49,190 nt of DNA from Clostridia bacterium (GTDB lineage Bacteria; Bacillota_A; Clostridia; Christensenellales; Aristaeellaceae), in contig JAFUPT010000137.1 of the NCBI GenBank assembly GCA_017481065.1, forward strand, positions 1 to 49,190, read 5' to 3'. This document shows positions 39,045 through 47,375 of this stretch, one piece after another. How positions within the stretch are numbered: the first letter of the stretch is position 1; each line of letters opens with the position of its first letter. Made by a program: the position numbers and the translations under genes. The notes under the pieces were generated by a model, which was not told the DNA's origin, did no database searches, and was given only the letters and a program-made list of their open reading frames with translations.

Positions 39045-40229
39045 ATGAATCGTGAAATCCTGAAAAAGCTGACCGATGAAAATTACAAATGGGCGGTGGA
39101 AAAGCGCCGCGCCCTGCACCGCATCCCCGAGGAGGGCTTTAAGGAGTTCAAAACCCAGAAGCTGATCTGCGATACGCTGGATGAACTGGGCATTCCCTAT
39201 ACCACGGAAAGAACCTGGGTCGTGGGCCTGATCGAGGGCGCGCAGCCGGGCAAAACCATCGCCCTGCGCGCGGATATCGATGCCCTGCCCGTACAGGAGC
39301 CCAAGGGCTGCAATTTCCGCTCCGAGCATGAGGGCTGGATGCATGCCTGCGGCCATGATATCCACACCGCCATCCAGCTGGGCGCTGCCCGGCTGCTCGC
39401 CGGCCTTCGGGAACAGCTCCGGGGCAATGTGAAGCTGCTCTTCCAGCCTGCCGAGGAAACCACCGGCGGCGCGCTGCCCATGGTGAACGCCGGCGTGCTG
39501 GAAAATCCCCGGGTGGACGCCAGCTACGGCCTGCACCTGCAGCCTTACCTGCCGCTGGGCACCGTGGAAGCCCGCCACGGCGCGCTCAACGCCGCCTGCG
39601 ATGAGATCGAAATCATCGTCCATGGCCGCGGCGGCCATGCAGCCTACCCGGAAAACAGCGTGGACGCCATCGTTTGCGCCGCGCAGATCATTTCCGCGCT
39701 GCAGACGCTGGTCTCCCGGAATGTATCGCCGCTGTCCAGCATGGTGCTCACCTTCGGCACCATCGAGGGCGGCCGCGCCAGCAACGTGATCTGCGACCGC
39801 GTGCGCCTCTTCGGCACCCTGCGCACCGTGGACCCGAAGCTGCGCGCCCTGGGCCACAAGCGCATCCGGGAAATTGCCCAGAGTGTGGCGCTGGCCTTCG
39901 GCGCATCTGCGGAAGTGAACGTGATGGATGGTTACAGCGTGCTGATAAACCATGACCGGGAGACCGATTTGGTGCTCGATCTGGCCACGGAGCTCTTCGG
40001 CAAGGGCCATGTGAAGCTCAAAGCCGAGCCCAGCATGGGCGGCGAGGACTTCTCTTACTTTATCGAGGACCGCCCCGGCGCGTTCTACCACATCGGCTGT
40101 ACCCCCATCGACCGCATGCCCGCAGCCGCGCTCCATAGCCCGCACTTCTGCGCGGATGAGCGCTGCATTCATCAGGGCATGATGATGCAGTCGGCCATCG
40201 TGCTCAAGGAAATGGGTGTGGAACTCTGA
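39045..40229 (+). CDS. M20-family amidohydrolase/peptidase
   Basis: 394-residue metal-dependent hydrolase of the M20D group (hippurate hydrolase, N-acyl amino acid and N-acetyldiaminopimelate deacetylase relatives). Metal-site motifs: MHACGHDIHTAIQLG (about 103-117), LFQPAEETTGGALPMV with the catalytic Glu, GLHLQPYLPLG, the dimer-domain HGRGGHAAYPENSVDA, and PSMGGEDFSYF. The substrate is uncertain; an N-acyl amino acid or a peptide taken up by the Opp system just upstream is plausible. GGAGGTG precedes the ATG. A terminator follows 70 bp downstream. Confidence 0.92.
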   Translation: MNREILKKLTDENYKWAVEKRRALHRIPEEGFKEFKTQKLICDTLDELGIPYTTERTWVVGLIEGAQPGKTIALRADIDALPVQEPKGCNFRSEHEGWMHACGHDIHTAIQLGAARLLAGLREQLRGNVKLLFQPAEETTGGALPMVNAGVLENPRVDASYGLHLQPYLPLGTVEARHGALNAACDEIEIIVHGRGGHAAYPENSVDAIVCAAQIISALQTLVSRNVSPLSSMVLTFGTIEGGRASNVICDRVRLFGTLRTVDPKLRALGHKRIREIAQSVALAFGASAEVNVMDGYSVLINHDRETDLVLDLATELFGKGHVKLKAEPSMGGEDFSYFIEDRPGAFYHIGCTPIDRMPAAALHSPHFCADERCIHQGMMMQSAIVLKEMGVEL

Positions 40230-40302
40230 GATCGCGCAAATGTGCCTTTCCCTTGAAGAAAAGCCGCTGCTGAAAGCGGCCGGCGGGGCATCCCAAATAA
40301 GA

Positions 40303-40331
40303 AAGGACGTATCATTCCGATACGTCCTTTG
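40303..40331. terminator. Bidirectional terminator between the M20 and zinc-ribbon genes
   Basis: AAAGGACGTATC ATTCC GATACGTCCTTT. The stop codon of the minus-strand gene (40312-40314) is in the loop. Confidence 0.8.
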
Positions 40332-40608
40332 CGTTTACCTTGAAACTTGCAAACAGCCTCCCGCATTCCGGGCAGTACCAGCTGTCCTCCTGCGTGTCGA
40401 TTTCGCCCAGGCCATTGGCCATCAGCCTCAAGCAGATGCTTCTGTCCACCAGCTTTCCCTTCCGGAAGGGATTGCGGCTCGGTCGAGGATATTCCTGATC
40501 CGATTCCCACTGGAGGCAACATCCCCGCGAGGAAAAAACCTGCAGCCAGCCCTTCATCATCTCCCTGCCGCAATCCGGGCAGTTCTTTTCGTGATCCCAA
40601 AGCGGCAT
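40312..40608 (-). CDS. Small zinc-ribbon protein (DUF6487/PF20097 type)
   Basis: 98-residue cytoplasmic protein with two CxxC pairs, CPDCGREMMKGWLQ (about 10-23) and WYCPECGRLF (about 77-86). The first motif and its KGWLQVF continuation match the small domain family CPYCGxEMxxGxIQ, whose role is unknown. The middle part (ICLRLMANGLGEIDTQEDSWYC) varies. GGGAGGAATTCC before the ATG. Its final residues AKDVSE are encoded within a terminator hairpin. It lies downstream of, and on the same strand as, the C39-like gene (32 bp gap). Confidence 0.82.
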   Translation of the reverse strand: MPLWDHEKNCPDCGREMMKGWLQVFSSRGCCLQWESDQEYPRPSRNPFRKGKLVDRSICLRLMANGLGEIDTQEDSWYCPECGRLFASFKVNAKDVSE

Positions 40609-40640
40609 GGAATTCCTCCCTTCGGACAGGCGCGGCTTCT

Positions 40641-41300
40641 TTAAATCTTATGCAGCAGGTTGAAATCGCTGCAGCGGGTGATCGGCACCCAATACATGGC
40701 GTAGTGCTGGCCGCCGCCGGTGCGGATGCCGTTGCGGTTTACATACTGGGCGTAGATTTCGCTGCCCTCCACAACCTCGCGCACGTCGCCGCGCACATAG
40801 GGATGCACGCTGTCCCGGCTGGAATCGATGATCAGCAGCTGCTTTTCGCCGTCCTTTTCCCGGTGGTCCACAATCGCCACGATGTGGCCCACGCGCAGGT
40901 TGGTGAGCGCATAGCCGCCCGCCTCCAGGGTCTGCCACAGGGCCTCATGATCGTTCAGCAGGCCGTCAAAATCGTATCTCAGGCCGATGGCAGTCAGCCT
41001 GCCGGCCTCCTGCATGGCCTTCAGCAGCATCGGCCTGTCCGTGCCGTCGTCGCCGCGGCCGCCGTTGTCCATGGAAAACTGGGCCAGCTCATCCACATCG
41101 TTCTTTTCGCCGGTGATCCAGTCGATCAAATGGGATACGGAAAAAATGCCGCAGCCCGCGTCGTGCAGGGTATCATCCTCCTCCCGGGGAATGCCGGGAT
41201 AATTGTACATGTGGGTCCATTCCGGGCAGCTCTGGTTGCACAGGCGCAGTTCTTTTCCATTATAATTGATCATTTTGGTTTTTCCGGTATATTCCATCAT
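40641..41300 (-). CDS. C39-like (papain-fold) cysteine peptidase family protein
   Basis: 219-residue protein with no signal peptide or membrane helix. DAGCGIFSVSHLIDWITG (from about 48) has the catalytic-type Cys preceded by Asp-Ala-Gly, and VGHIVAIVDHREKDGEKQLLIIDSS has the His and Asp or Asn expected in C39-like peptidases. Such proteins cleave or bind peptides; a cytoplasmic location makes leader-peptide export processing unlikely. AAAGGTGG is five bases before the ATG at 41298-41300; a GTG at 41309 is in frame but overlaps the ribosome binding site. It follows a cobalamin riboswitch by about 230 nt, an unexpected pairing. Confidence 0.75.
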   Translation of the reverse strand: MMEYTGKTKMINYNGKELRLCNQSCPEWTHMYNYPGIPREEDDTLHDAGCGIFSVSHLIDWITGEKNDVDELAQFSMDNGGRGDDGTDRPMLLKAMQEAGRLTAIGLRYDFDGLLNDHEALWQTLEAGGYALTNLRVGHIVAIVDHREKDGEKQLLIIDSSRDSVHPYVRGDVREVVEGSEIYAQYVNRNGIRTGGGQHYAMYWVPITRCSDFNLLHKI

Positions 41301-41309
41301 TTTTTCCAC

Positions 41310-41529
41310 CTTTCATAAGTATAAATTCAGCCGGCGGCGCTAAGCCCCTGCGCAGCCGGCTGGAAATGGCCGCTCGAAGCTATGCCTGCGGGGGATACAA
41401 CCCAGGCATACAGCGGACATAAAAACAGGATATACCAGATTTCTCGCCGATATATCCCGCACAACTGCATCTTTCGCTTGCGCGCCGGAACATATCCTTC
41501 TTTGAAACCGAAGAAAGCGATACGCGGTT
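41310..41529 (-). other. Structured leader between cobalamin riboswitch and C39-like gene
   Basis: 220 nt with three hairpins on the minus strand: GGATATA/TATATCC, TATGCCTG/CAGGCATA, and AGCCGGC/GCCGGCT, the last just before the ribosome binding site. A 37-codon reading frame begins ATGTTCCGGCGC near 41494 after GAAGG; I do not regard it as a proven gene. The last hairpin could be an intrinsic terminator or could cover the ribosome binding site. Confidence 0.5.
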
Positions 41530-41690
41530 CAGGGGCAGGTTTTCTGACTTCGCTTCATTGCGGTGCGCGCCTTCTCAGCTTCCGCCAATGGCATATTGCG
41601 CACAGCTCCACATCACAGCAGCGGTCCTGTTGGAGATTCCCACTCCATTCCCTTTCGCCCGTTTGGGTTCACCCTTGAACTTCCGATATT
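41530..41690 (-). promoter_or_regulatory. Cobalamin riboswitch
   Basis: On the minus strand the conserved blocks appear in order: GGGAATGGAGTGGGAATCTCC, GGACCGCTGCTGTGATG, TGCCATTGGCGGAAGCTGAG with GAAGGCGCGC, and AAGTCAGAAAACCTGCC (41534-41550). These are the core and B12-box regions of the cobalamin riboswitch family. It is transcribed from a good promoter and points toward the C39-like gene. Confidence 0.9.
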
Positions 41691-41704
41691 CTGTTTTCGC
41701 CAGT

Positions 41705-41733
41705 ATTATAGCATTAATGGTGCGATTTGTAAA
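41705..41733 (-). promoter_or_regulatory. Promoter of the cobalamin riboswitch transcript
   Basis: Minus strand TTTACA (41728-41733), 17-bp spacer, TATAAT (41705-41710). Confidence 0.88.
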
Positions 41734-41912
41734 GCAAAAAAGCGATGCTTTTATGCAACCCAAAAAATTTCTGTTGCTTTTGCGATGCCCCGGTTTTGAA
41801 TGCAGGATTTGCTGCAAAAGTGTGAAATATTGAATAAAATGTATAATTTGCGACCGAATATTTATCAAATACACCGAAAGTTCAAAATGATGTAGATTGT
41901 GTAATGATCATG

Positions 41913-41921
41913 TGATATAAT
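41913..41921 (+). promoter_or_regulatory. Extended -10 of the ROK regulator gene
   Basis: TGATATAAT (41913-41921), an extended -10, with no good -35. The 180-bp AT-rich stretch before it (41734-41912) shows no gene; base composition differs from the neighbouring GC-rich genes, as in a regulated promoter region. Confidence 0.55.
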
Positions 41922-41979
41922 GAATAAATAAAATTCTTTTATATGCCGAAAAGGCTGGGAAAGCGAAGAGGTGCGTGTT

Positions 41980-43254
41980 ATGCATTACTTAGGGGAAGCG
42001 GGAGCAGGCGAGAACCGTCGTACCAGCCAGCGTGTGATACGCGAGGAGAACATCAAGCGCCTGTTCAACCTGCTGAACAGCCATCGGGAGCTGTCCCGCA
42101 CCGATCTTGCGCGGCTCACAGGGCTCAGCCCCACCACGGTTTCCGCGCTGGTGGATGAACTGCTGCGGCAAAATCTTGCGGTGGAGGCGGGCTATGCCCG
42201 CACGATGCAGACCGGCCGGAAGCCCATCAACCTGCATATTCATGCAAACGGGCGGCAGATACCGGTGTTTTCCCTGAGCCGCTGGGGCATACGCTATACC
42301 CTGTATAACCTCGGCATGGAAGTGCTGGAGAGCATGTTTGTGGGCCATGATTCCGGCTGCTACGGCGGCTTTCAGGAGGACGCCGCCGATCCCTACCCGA
42401 ATGCCGGCCCGGATTACGCGGAGCTGATCGCGGATATATTGCTCAGCAGGTCCAAATGCTTCCGGGCGGACCTTGCGCTGGTGATCTGCGTGAACTACCC
42501 GGGCATTTACCTGGCGGAGCAGCATGTTTTCTCCCTCTCATCCATGCATGTTTCCTTCTGCGAGGACAGCATGAAGGCGCTGGAGGAGCGGATGGGCCTT
42601 CCCGTGTTCATCGGAAACAGCGCGCAGTCCTCGGCCTACGCGGAGAAAAAATATCTGGAAGCCGCCGGGCAGGGCACGGATGACCTGATCTATGTGCTCG
42701 TGTGGGACGGTGTGGGCACGGGCATCGTGGAAAAGGGCAAGATTTATATGGGCCGCGAGGGCTTCTGCGGCGAAATGGGCCATGTGAGCGTGAATTACCG
42801 CGGCAAGCGCTGCGTTTGCGGCGGCCGCGGATGCCTGGAGCAGTATGTGAATGTGGAGGCCATCATCTCCCGGGTGGCCCAGCTGGTGGATTTCCATCCG
42901 CTTGAGCTGCTGCCCACCGATCCCGCCCAGCTTACGCTTGAAAAGATCGGCAGGGCGTATGAGGCGGGGGAGAAGGAGATCGTGAGCCTGCTGGATGATG
43001 TGGCTGCGCAGCTCTTCGCCGGCATGTACAGCACGATGTGTATCACGGGCATTGCCCGCATGTACATCGGCGGCGGCATCGAGCGCCTCGGCGCGCGCTT
43101 CCTGGATCAGCTGCGGCTGATGGCGGAAAATGCCGGCGGCGGATTGCTCAGCAGGCGCATGTGCATCGATTACGGCCACATCAGCTCGGAGGACATCGGC
43201 CGCGGCATCGCGGAATATTATATCGACAAGGTTTTTGAAATAGGAAAGAGATAA
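41980..43254 (+). CDS. ROK-family transcriptional regulator
   Basis: 424-residue protein with an N-terminal winged helix-turn-helix (IKRLFNLLNSHRELSRTDLARLTGLSPTTVSALVDELL type, about 22-60) and a C-terminal ROK (sugar-kinase fold) sensor domain. ROK features: VWDGVGTGIVEKGKIYMGREGFCGEMGHVSV and the zinc motif CVCGGRGCLEQYV. The ATP-binding DxGGT motif of ROK kinases is not obvious in the first lobe, as usual for NagC/XylR-like regulators. It probably responds to a sugar. GAGGTG lies before the ATG at 41980; a GTG at 41971 is also in frame. It stands alone, without adjacent sugar genes, so its targets may be elsewhere. Confidence 0.92.
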   Translation: MHYLGEAGAGENRRTSQRVIREENIKRLFNLLNSHRELSRTDLARLTGLSPTTVSALVDELLRQNLAVEAGYARTMQTGRKPINLHIHANGRQIPVFSLSRWGIRYTLYNLGMEVLESMFVGHDSGCYGGFQEDAADPYPNAGPDYAELIADILLSRSKCFRADLALVICVNYPGIYLAEQHVFSLSSMHVSFCEDSMKALEERMGLPVFIGNSAQSSAYAEKKYLEAAGQGTDDLIYVLVWDGVGTGIVEKGKIYMGREGFCGEMGHVSVNYRGKRCVCGGRGCLEQYVNVEAIISRVAQLVDFHPLELLPTDPAQLTLEKIGRAYEAGEKEIVSLLDDVAAQLFAGMYSTMCITGIARMYIGGGIERLGARFLDQLRLMAENAGGGLLSRRMCIDYGHISSEDIGRGIAEYYIDKVFEIGKR

Positions 43255-43255
43255 C

Positions 43256-43289
43256 AAAACATCCGGTTCGAAAGAACCGGATGTTTTTT
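43256..43289. terminator. Terminator between ROK and carB-dapF genes
   Basis: AAAACATCCGGTTC GAAA GAACCGGATGTTTTTT, perfect 14-bp arms, with A- and T-tracts that allow action from both sides. Confidence 0.93.
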
Positions 43290-43349
43290 GATAAGGATGT
43301 ACGGTCTGCCGGAATTGCGCCCGGAAAACCGTGCGATTTTCAGCGAATC

Positions 43350-46300
43350 TCACAGCTCCAGCCTGCCCTCATACACCAGCTCCGCGCTGCCGTGCAGGGT
43401 CACGCCCTCGTCGCCGTAGTGCACGGTGAGCGTGCCGCCGAGCACATGCACGCTGATATCCGTGTCACGCGCGCAGAGGCCGTTTTCCACCGCTGCCACA
43501 ACCGCCGCGCAGGCGCCGGTGCCGCAGGCCATGGTTTCGCCGCTGCCGCGCTCGAAGCAGCGCATACGCAGGGTGGTGGGGTTCACCACGCGCACGAATT
43601 CCGTGTTCACGCGCTCGGGGAAGATTTCCGCATTCTCAAACTGCGGGCCGGTCAGCTCCAGGTCCAGCGTATCCACCTTGTCGGTGAATACCACGCAGTG
43701 GGGGTTGCCCAGGGACATGCAGTTCAGCATGTACTCCTGCCCGCCGATTACCGCAGGAACATTCAGCGCCCGCTCCGCCTCCAGCGTGCAGGGCACCGCC
43801 GCCGGGTTCAGCTGGGGCTTGCCCACAAATACGGATGCGCTGCTCACCTTGCCGTAGCGGGTGTAGAGCTTGAGGTGCTTCACGCCGCTGGCGGTTTCAA
43901 TGTCCAGCTCCTCCTTGGGAGCGATGCCATAGTCATAGAGGTATTTGCCCACGCAGCGGATGCAGTTGCCCGCCATGCGGCCCTCGGAGCCATCGCGGTT
44001 GTAGATGCGCATCTTCGCATCGGCAATTTCGGATTTCTCTACCAGCACGATGCCGTCCGCGCCCACGCCGTAGTGCGCCCGGCAGAGCTTCACGCACAGG
44101 GATTCGGGGTAAGCCACCGCGCCGTCGAAGTTGTTGATGAAGATATAATCGTTGCCGTCGGACTGCATCTTGGCAAAGTGCAGCACCTGCCGCTCGGAGC
44201 GCAGTCGGTTGATGTTCACCAGCTCGGTATTTGCCTGGGTGTAGCGGCTGGCGATGATATCCGCCAGTGCGTTCGCGGTGTCCAGGGAGGTGAGGCAGGC
44301 GATGTTCAGGCCCAGCGCCTTGCGGTGCAGCTCGATGTAATCTTCGAGGGTGGAATCCAGCAGCGCGCCGGTGTACACGATGTAGTTCACCCTGCCGCTC
44401 TCCAGCAGCGCCGCGCTGGCGGCGGTATCGCTGATATCCTCCACGGTCTGAACCGGGATGCCCAGCGTGGAAATGGCGGCGGCTGTGCCGCTGGTGGCGT
44501 AGAGCCGGCAGCCCAGGTCGTTGAACTTCCGGGCAAGGCCCAGGATTTCGTAGTAGTCGTGCTCATCCACGCTCAGCAGCACGCCGGTTTCTTCGCCGGG
44601 GTGGGGCAGGCGGATGCCGCTGCTGACGAGTCCCTTGAACAGTGCCTCCGCCACATCCTTGCCGATGCCCAGCACTTCGCCGGTGGACTTCATCTCCGGA
44701 CTCAGGTAGCTGTTGGCGTCGGTGAGCTTCTCGAAGGAGAATACCGGCACCTTTACCGCGTAATAGGGCGGGGTTTCGCTGAGGCCCGTGCCCCAGCCCA
44801 GGTCCTTCAGCTTCTCTCCCACCATTACCCGGCTGGCCAAATCCACCATGGGAACGCCGGTCACCTTGGAAATGTAGGGAATCGTGCGGGATGCGCGGGG
44901 GTTCACTTCGATTACATAGAGCTCGCCCCGGTAGATCAGGTACTGGATGTTCACCAATCCCTTGGTGCCCAGCGCCAGCGCCAGCTGGGTGGAGGATTCC
45001 ACGATGGTTTCCAGCATGCGGTCGTTGATATTGAAGGGGGGATATACGGCGATGGAGTCGCCGGAGTGCACGCCTGCGCGCTCGATGTGCTCCATGATGC
45101 CGGGGATGAGCACATCCTCGCCATCGCTGATCACGTCCACCTCCAGCTCCACGCCGCTCATGTATTTATCCACCAGCACCGGATTGTCGATGCCGCCGGA
45201 GAGGATGCGCGTCATGTAGCGCTCCACATCCTTGGGGGCATGGGCGATGGTCATGTTCTGGCCGCCGATAACGTAGCTCGGGCGCAGCAGAACCGGGTAG
45301 CCCAGCATTTCGGCGGCCTCAAAGGCCTCCTCCATGGTGCGCACGCCGCAGCCCTTGGGACGGCGGATGGAGAACTTCTCCAGCAGCGCGTCGAAGCGCT
45401 CGCGGTCCTCGGCGATATCGATGCCCTCGGCGCTGGTGCCGAGGATTTTCACGCCCGCCCTGTCCAGTGCCTGGGTGAGCTTGATGGCGGTCTGGCCGCC
45501 GAAGGCCACAACCACGCCCACGGGCTTCTCCACTTCCAAAATGCGCAGCACATCCTCCTCGGTGAGGGGCTCGAAGTAGAGGCGGTCGGCGGTGTCGTAG
45601 TCGGTGGATACGGTTTCGGGGTTGTTGTTGATGATGGCCACATCGTAGCCCAGCTTTTTCAGCGTCCATACGCAGTGCACGCTGGAATAGTCAAATTCAA
45701 TGCCCTGGCCGATGCGGATGGGGCCGCTGCCCAGCACCACGATCACCGGCTTGCCGCTACGGGGGAAGATGCGGGATTCGCATTCGGCGTCGAAGCTGGA
45801 ATAGAAGTAGGGGGTCTCGGCGTCGAATTCCGCAGCGCAGGTATCCACCATTTTATAGGAAGATACGCTGGCGGGCAGATCGCTCCTGCCGGAGATGCGC
45901 TTGAGCGCCGCATCCGGGTAGCCGAGCTTCTTTCCGAGGAAGTAATCCTCATCCGTGAGTCCGCCTGCGATCCTTGCTTCGAAGTCCGCCAGCTTCTTGA
46001 TCTTGCGCAGGAACCAGCGGTCGATCTTCGTGATTTCAAAGATGCGGTCGATGGAAACGCCGGATTTGATGGCCTCGAAGATGGTGAACAGCCGCAGATC
46101 ATCCTGCGCCTTCAGCCGCTCCTCCACCGGCACATTTCCGCTGTAAGGCAGGTTCAGGGTATCCAGCTTGATCTCCGCGCCGCGCACGGCCTTCATCAGC
46201 GCCATTTCAAAGCTCGGGGCGATGCTCATCACCTCGCCGGTGGCCTTCATCTGGGTGCCGAGCTTGCGGCTCGCGCCTGCAAACTTCTCAAAGGGCCATT

Positions 46301-47375
46301 TCGGCAGCTTCACCACGCAGTAATCCACCGTGGGCTCGAAGCATGCGCAGGTCTTGCCGGTAATTTCGTTCCTGATTTCATCCAGGGTATAGCCCAGGGC
46401 GATCTGGGTGGTCACCTTCGCGATGGGATAGCCCGTGGCCTTGCTGGCCAGCGCCGAGGAGCGGGATACCCGGGGATTTACCTCGATCACCGCGTATTCA
46501 AAGCTATCCGGGTTCAGGGCAAACTGGCAGTTGCAGCCGCCCACGATGCCCAGCGCCTCGATGATGTTCAGCGCCGCGCCCCGCAGCATGGCATATTCCC
46601 TGCTGGAGAGGGTGAGCGCCGGGGCGACCACGATGGAATCGCCGGTATGGATGCCCACCGGGTCGAAGTTTTCCATGGAGCAGATGGCGATCACGTTGCC
46701 CACGGAATCGCGCATCACCTCGAATTCGATCTCCTTCCAGCCGGCGATGTACTTTTCGATCAATACCTGGGTGATGGGGGACATGTCCAGGCCCACCCGG
46801 GCAATTTCGTGCAGCTCTTCCGCATCGTATGCCACGCCGCCGCCCGCGCCGCCGAGGGTGAATGCCGGGCGCACGATCACCGGGTAGCCGATCTCCGCAG
46901 CGATGCGCAGGCAATGGTCCACATCGTTTGCGATCTCGGAGGGAATGCAGGGCTCGCCGATGGCAGCCATGGTGTCCTTGAAGAGCTGGCGGTCCTCCGC
47001 CTTGTCGATGGCCTCGGCGTTGGTGCCGATCAGCTTCACGCCGTGCTTCTCCAGGAAGCCCTCCTTGGAGAGCTGCATGGCGATGGTCAGGCCGGTCTGG
47101 CCGCCCAGGCCCGCCAGCATGCTGTCCGGCTTTTCATGCTCGATGATGCGCTTGATGGTCTGGGCGGTGAGGGGCTCCAGGTAAATTTCGTCTGCCAGCG
47201 CCTTGTCGGTCATGATGGTGGCGGGGTTGGAATTCACCAGCACCACATTCACGCCCGCCGCCTTCAATACCCGGCAGGCCTGCGCGCCCGCGTAGTCAAA
47301 TTCGGCGGCCTGGCCGATCACGATGGGGCCGGAGCCGATCATCAATACTTTCTTGATATCCTTGTTCAGCGGCAT
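43350..47375 (-). CDS. carB: Fusion: carbamoyl-phosphate synthase large chain + diaminopimelate epimerase
   Basis: 1341 residues without interruption. Residues 1 to about 1060 are a complete CarB: ATP-grasp 1 (GGQTGLTIAM, RPAFTLGGAGGG, ENFDPVGIHTGDSIVVAP, IEVNPRVSRSSALASK), the oligomerisation region, ATP-grasp 2 (IRIGQGIEFDYSSVH, GGQTAIKL, RPSYVIGGQNM, HSGDSIAVYPP, EVNPRASRTIPY), and an MGS regulatory domain (about 930-1055). From about 1064 a whole DapF follows: LHFAKMQSDGNDYIF (1065-1079), NRDGSEGRMAGNCIRC, and FERGSGETMACGTGACAAV with catalytic Cys1284. The first catalytic Cys position reads Ala1135. No stop or strong ribosome binding site lies at the joint, though a GTG codon for residue 1064 could start separate DapF synthesis. 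It overlaps carA by 10 bp. Confidence 0.95.
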   Translation of the reverse strand: MPLNKDIKKVLMIGSGPIVIGQAAEFDYAGAQACRVLKAAGVNVVLVNSNPATIMTDKALADEIYLEPLTAQTIKRIIEHEKPDSMLAGLGGQTGLTIAMQLSKEGFLEKHGVKLIGTNAEAIDKAEDRQLFKDTMAAIGEPCIPSEIANDVDHCLRIAAEIGYPVIVRPAFTLGGAGGGVAYDAEELHEIARVGLDMSPITQVLIEKYIAGWKEIEFEVMRDSVGNVIAICSMENFDPVGIHTGDSIVVAPALTLSSREYAMLRGAALNIIEALGIVGGCNCQFALNPDSFEYAVIEVNPRVSRSSALASKATGYPIAKVTTQIALGYTLDEIRNEITGKTCACFEPTVDYCVVKLPKWPFEKFAGASRKLGTQMKATGEVMSIAPSFEMALMKAVRGAEIKLDTLNLPYSGNVPVEERLKAQDDLRLFTIFEAIKSGVSIDRIFEITKIDRWFLRKIKKLADFEARIAGGLTDEDYFLGKKLGYPDAALKRISGRSDLPASVSSYKMVDTCAAEFDAETPYFYSSFDAECESRIFPRSGKPVIVVLGSGPIRIGQGIEFDYSSVHCVWTLKKLGYDVAIINNNPETVSTDYDTADRLYFEPLTEEDVLRILEVEKPVGVVVAFGGQTAIKLTQALDRAGVKILGTSAEGIDIAEDRERFDALLEKFSIRRPKGCGVRTMEEAFEAAEMLGYPVLLRPSYVIGGQNMTIAHAPKDVERYMTRILSGGIDNPVLVDKYMSGVELEVDVISDGEDVLIPGIMEHIERAGVHSGDSIAVYPPFNINDRMLETIVESSTQLALALGTKGLVNIQYLIYRGELYVIEVNPRASRTIPYISKVTGVPMVDLASRVMVGEKLKDLGWGTGLSETPPYYAVKVPVFSFEKLTDANSYLSPEMKSTGEVLGIGKDVAEALFKGLVSSGIRLPHPGEETGVLLSVDEHDYYEILGLARKFNDLGCRLYATSGTAAAISTLGIPVQTVEDISDTAASAALLESGRVNYIVYTGALLDSTLEDYIELHRKALGLNIACLTSLDTANALADIIASRYTQANTELVNINRLRSERQVLHFAKMQSDGNDYIFINNFDGAVAYPESLCVKLCRAHYGVGADGIVLVEKSEIADAKMRIYNRDGSEGRMAGNCIRCVGKYLYDYGIAPKEELDIETASGVKHLKLYTRYGKVSSASVFVGKPQLNPAAVPCTLEAERALNVPAVIGGQEYMLNCMSLGNPHCVVFTDKVDTLDLELTGPQFENAEIFPERVNTEFVRVVNPTTLRMRCFERGSGETMACGTGACAAVVAAVENGLCARDTDISVHVLGGTLTVHYGDEGVTLHGSAELVYEGRLEL

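Noticed and set aside
41384..41494. A 37-codon Cys-containing peptide in the B12 leader.
   Set aside because: GAAGG sits too close to the ATG, and the frame overlaps two hairpins; not listed as a gene.
43960..44190. DapF as a separate gene starting at the GTG for residue 1064 or the ATG at 44168.
   Set aside because: Neither has a convincing Shine-Dalgarno sequence at the right distance, and the frame is continuous with CarB; a fusion is the direct reading. Internal initiation is not excluded.
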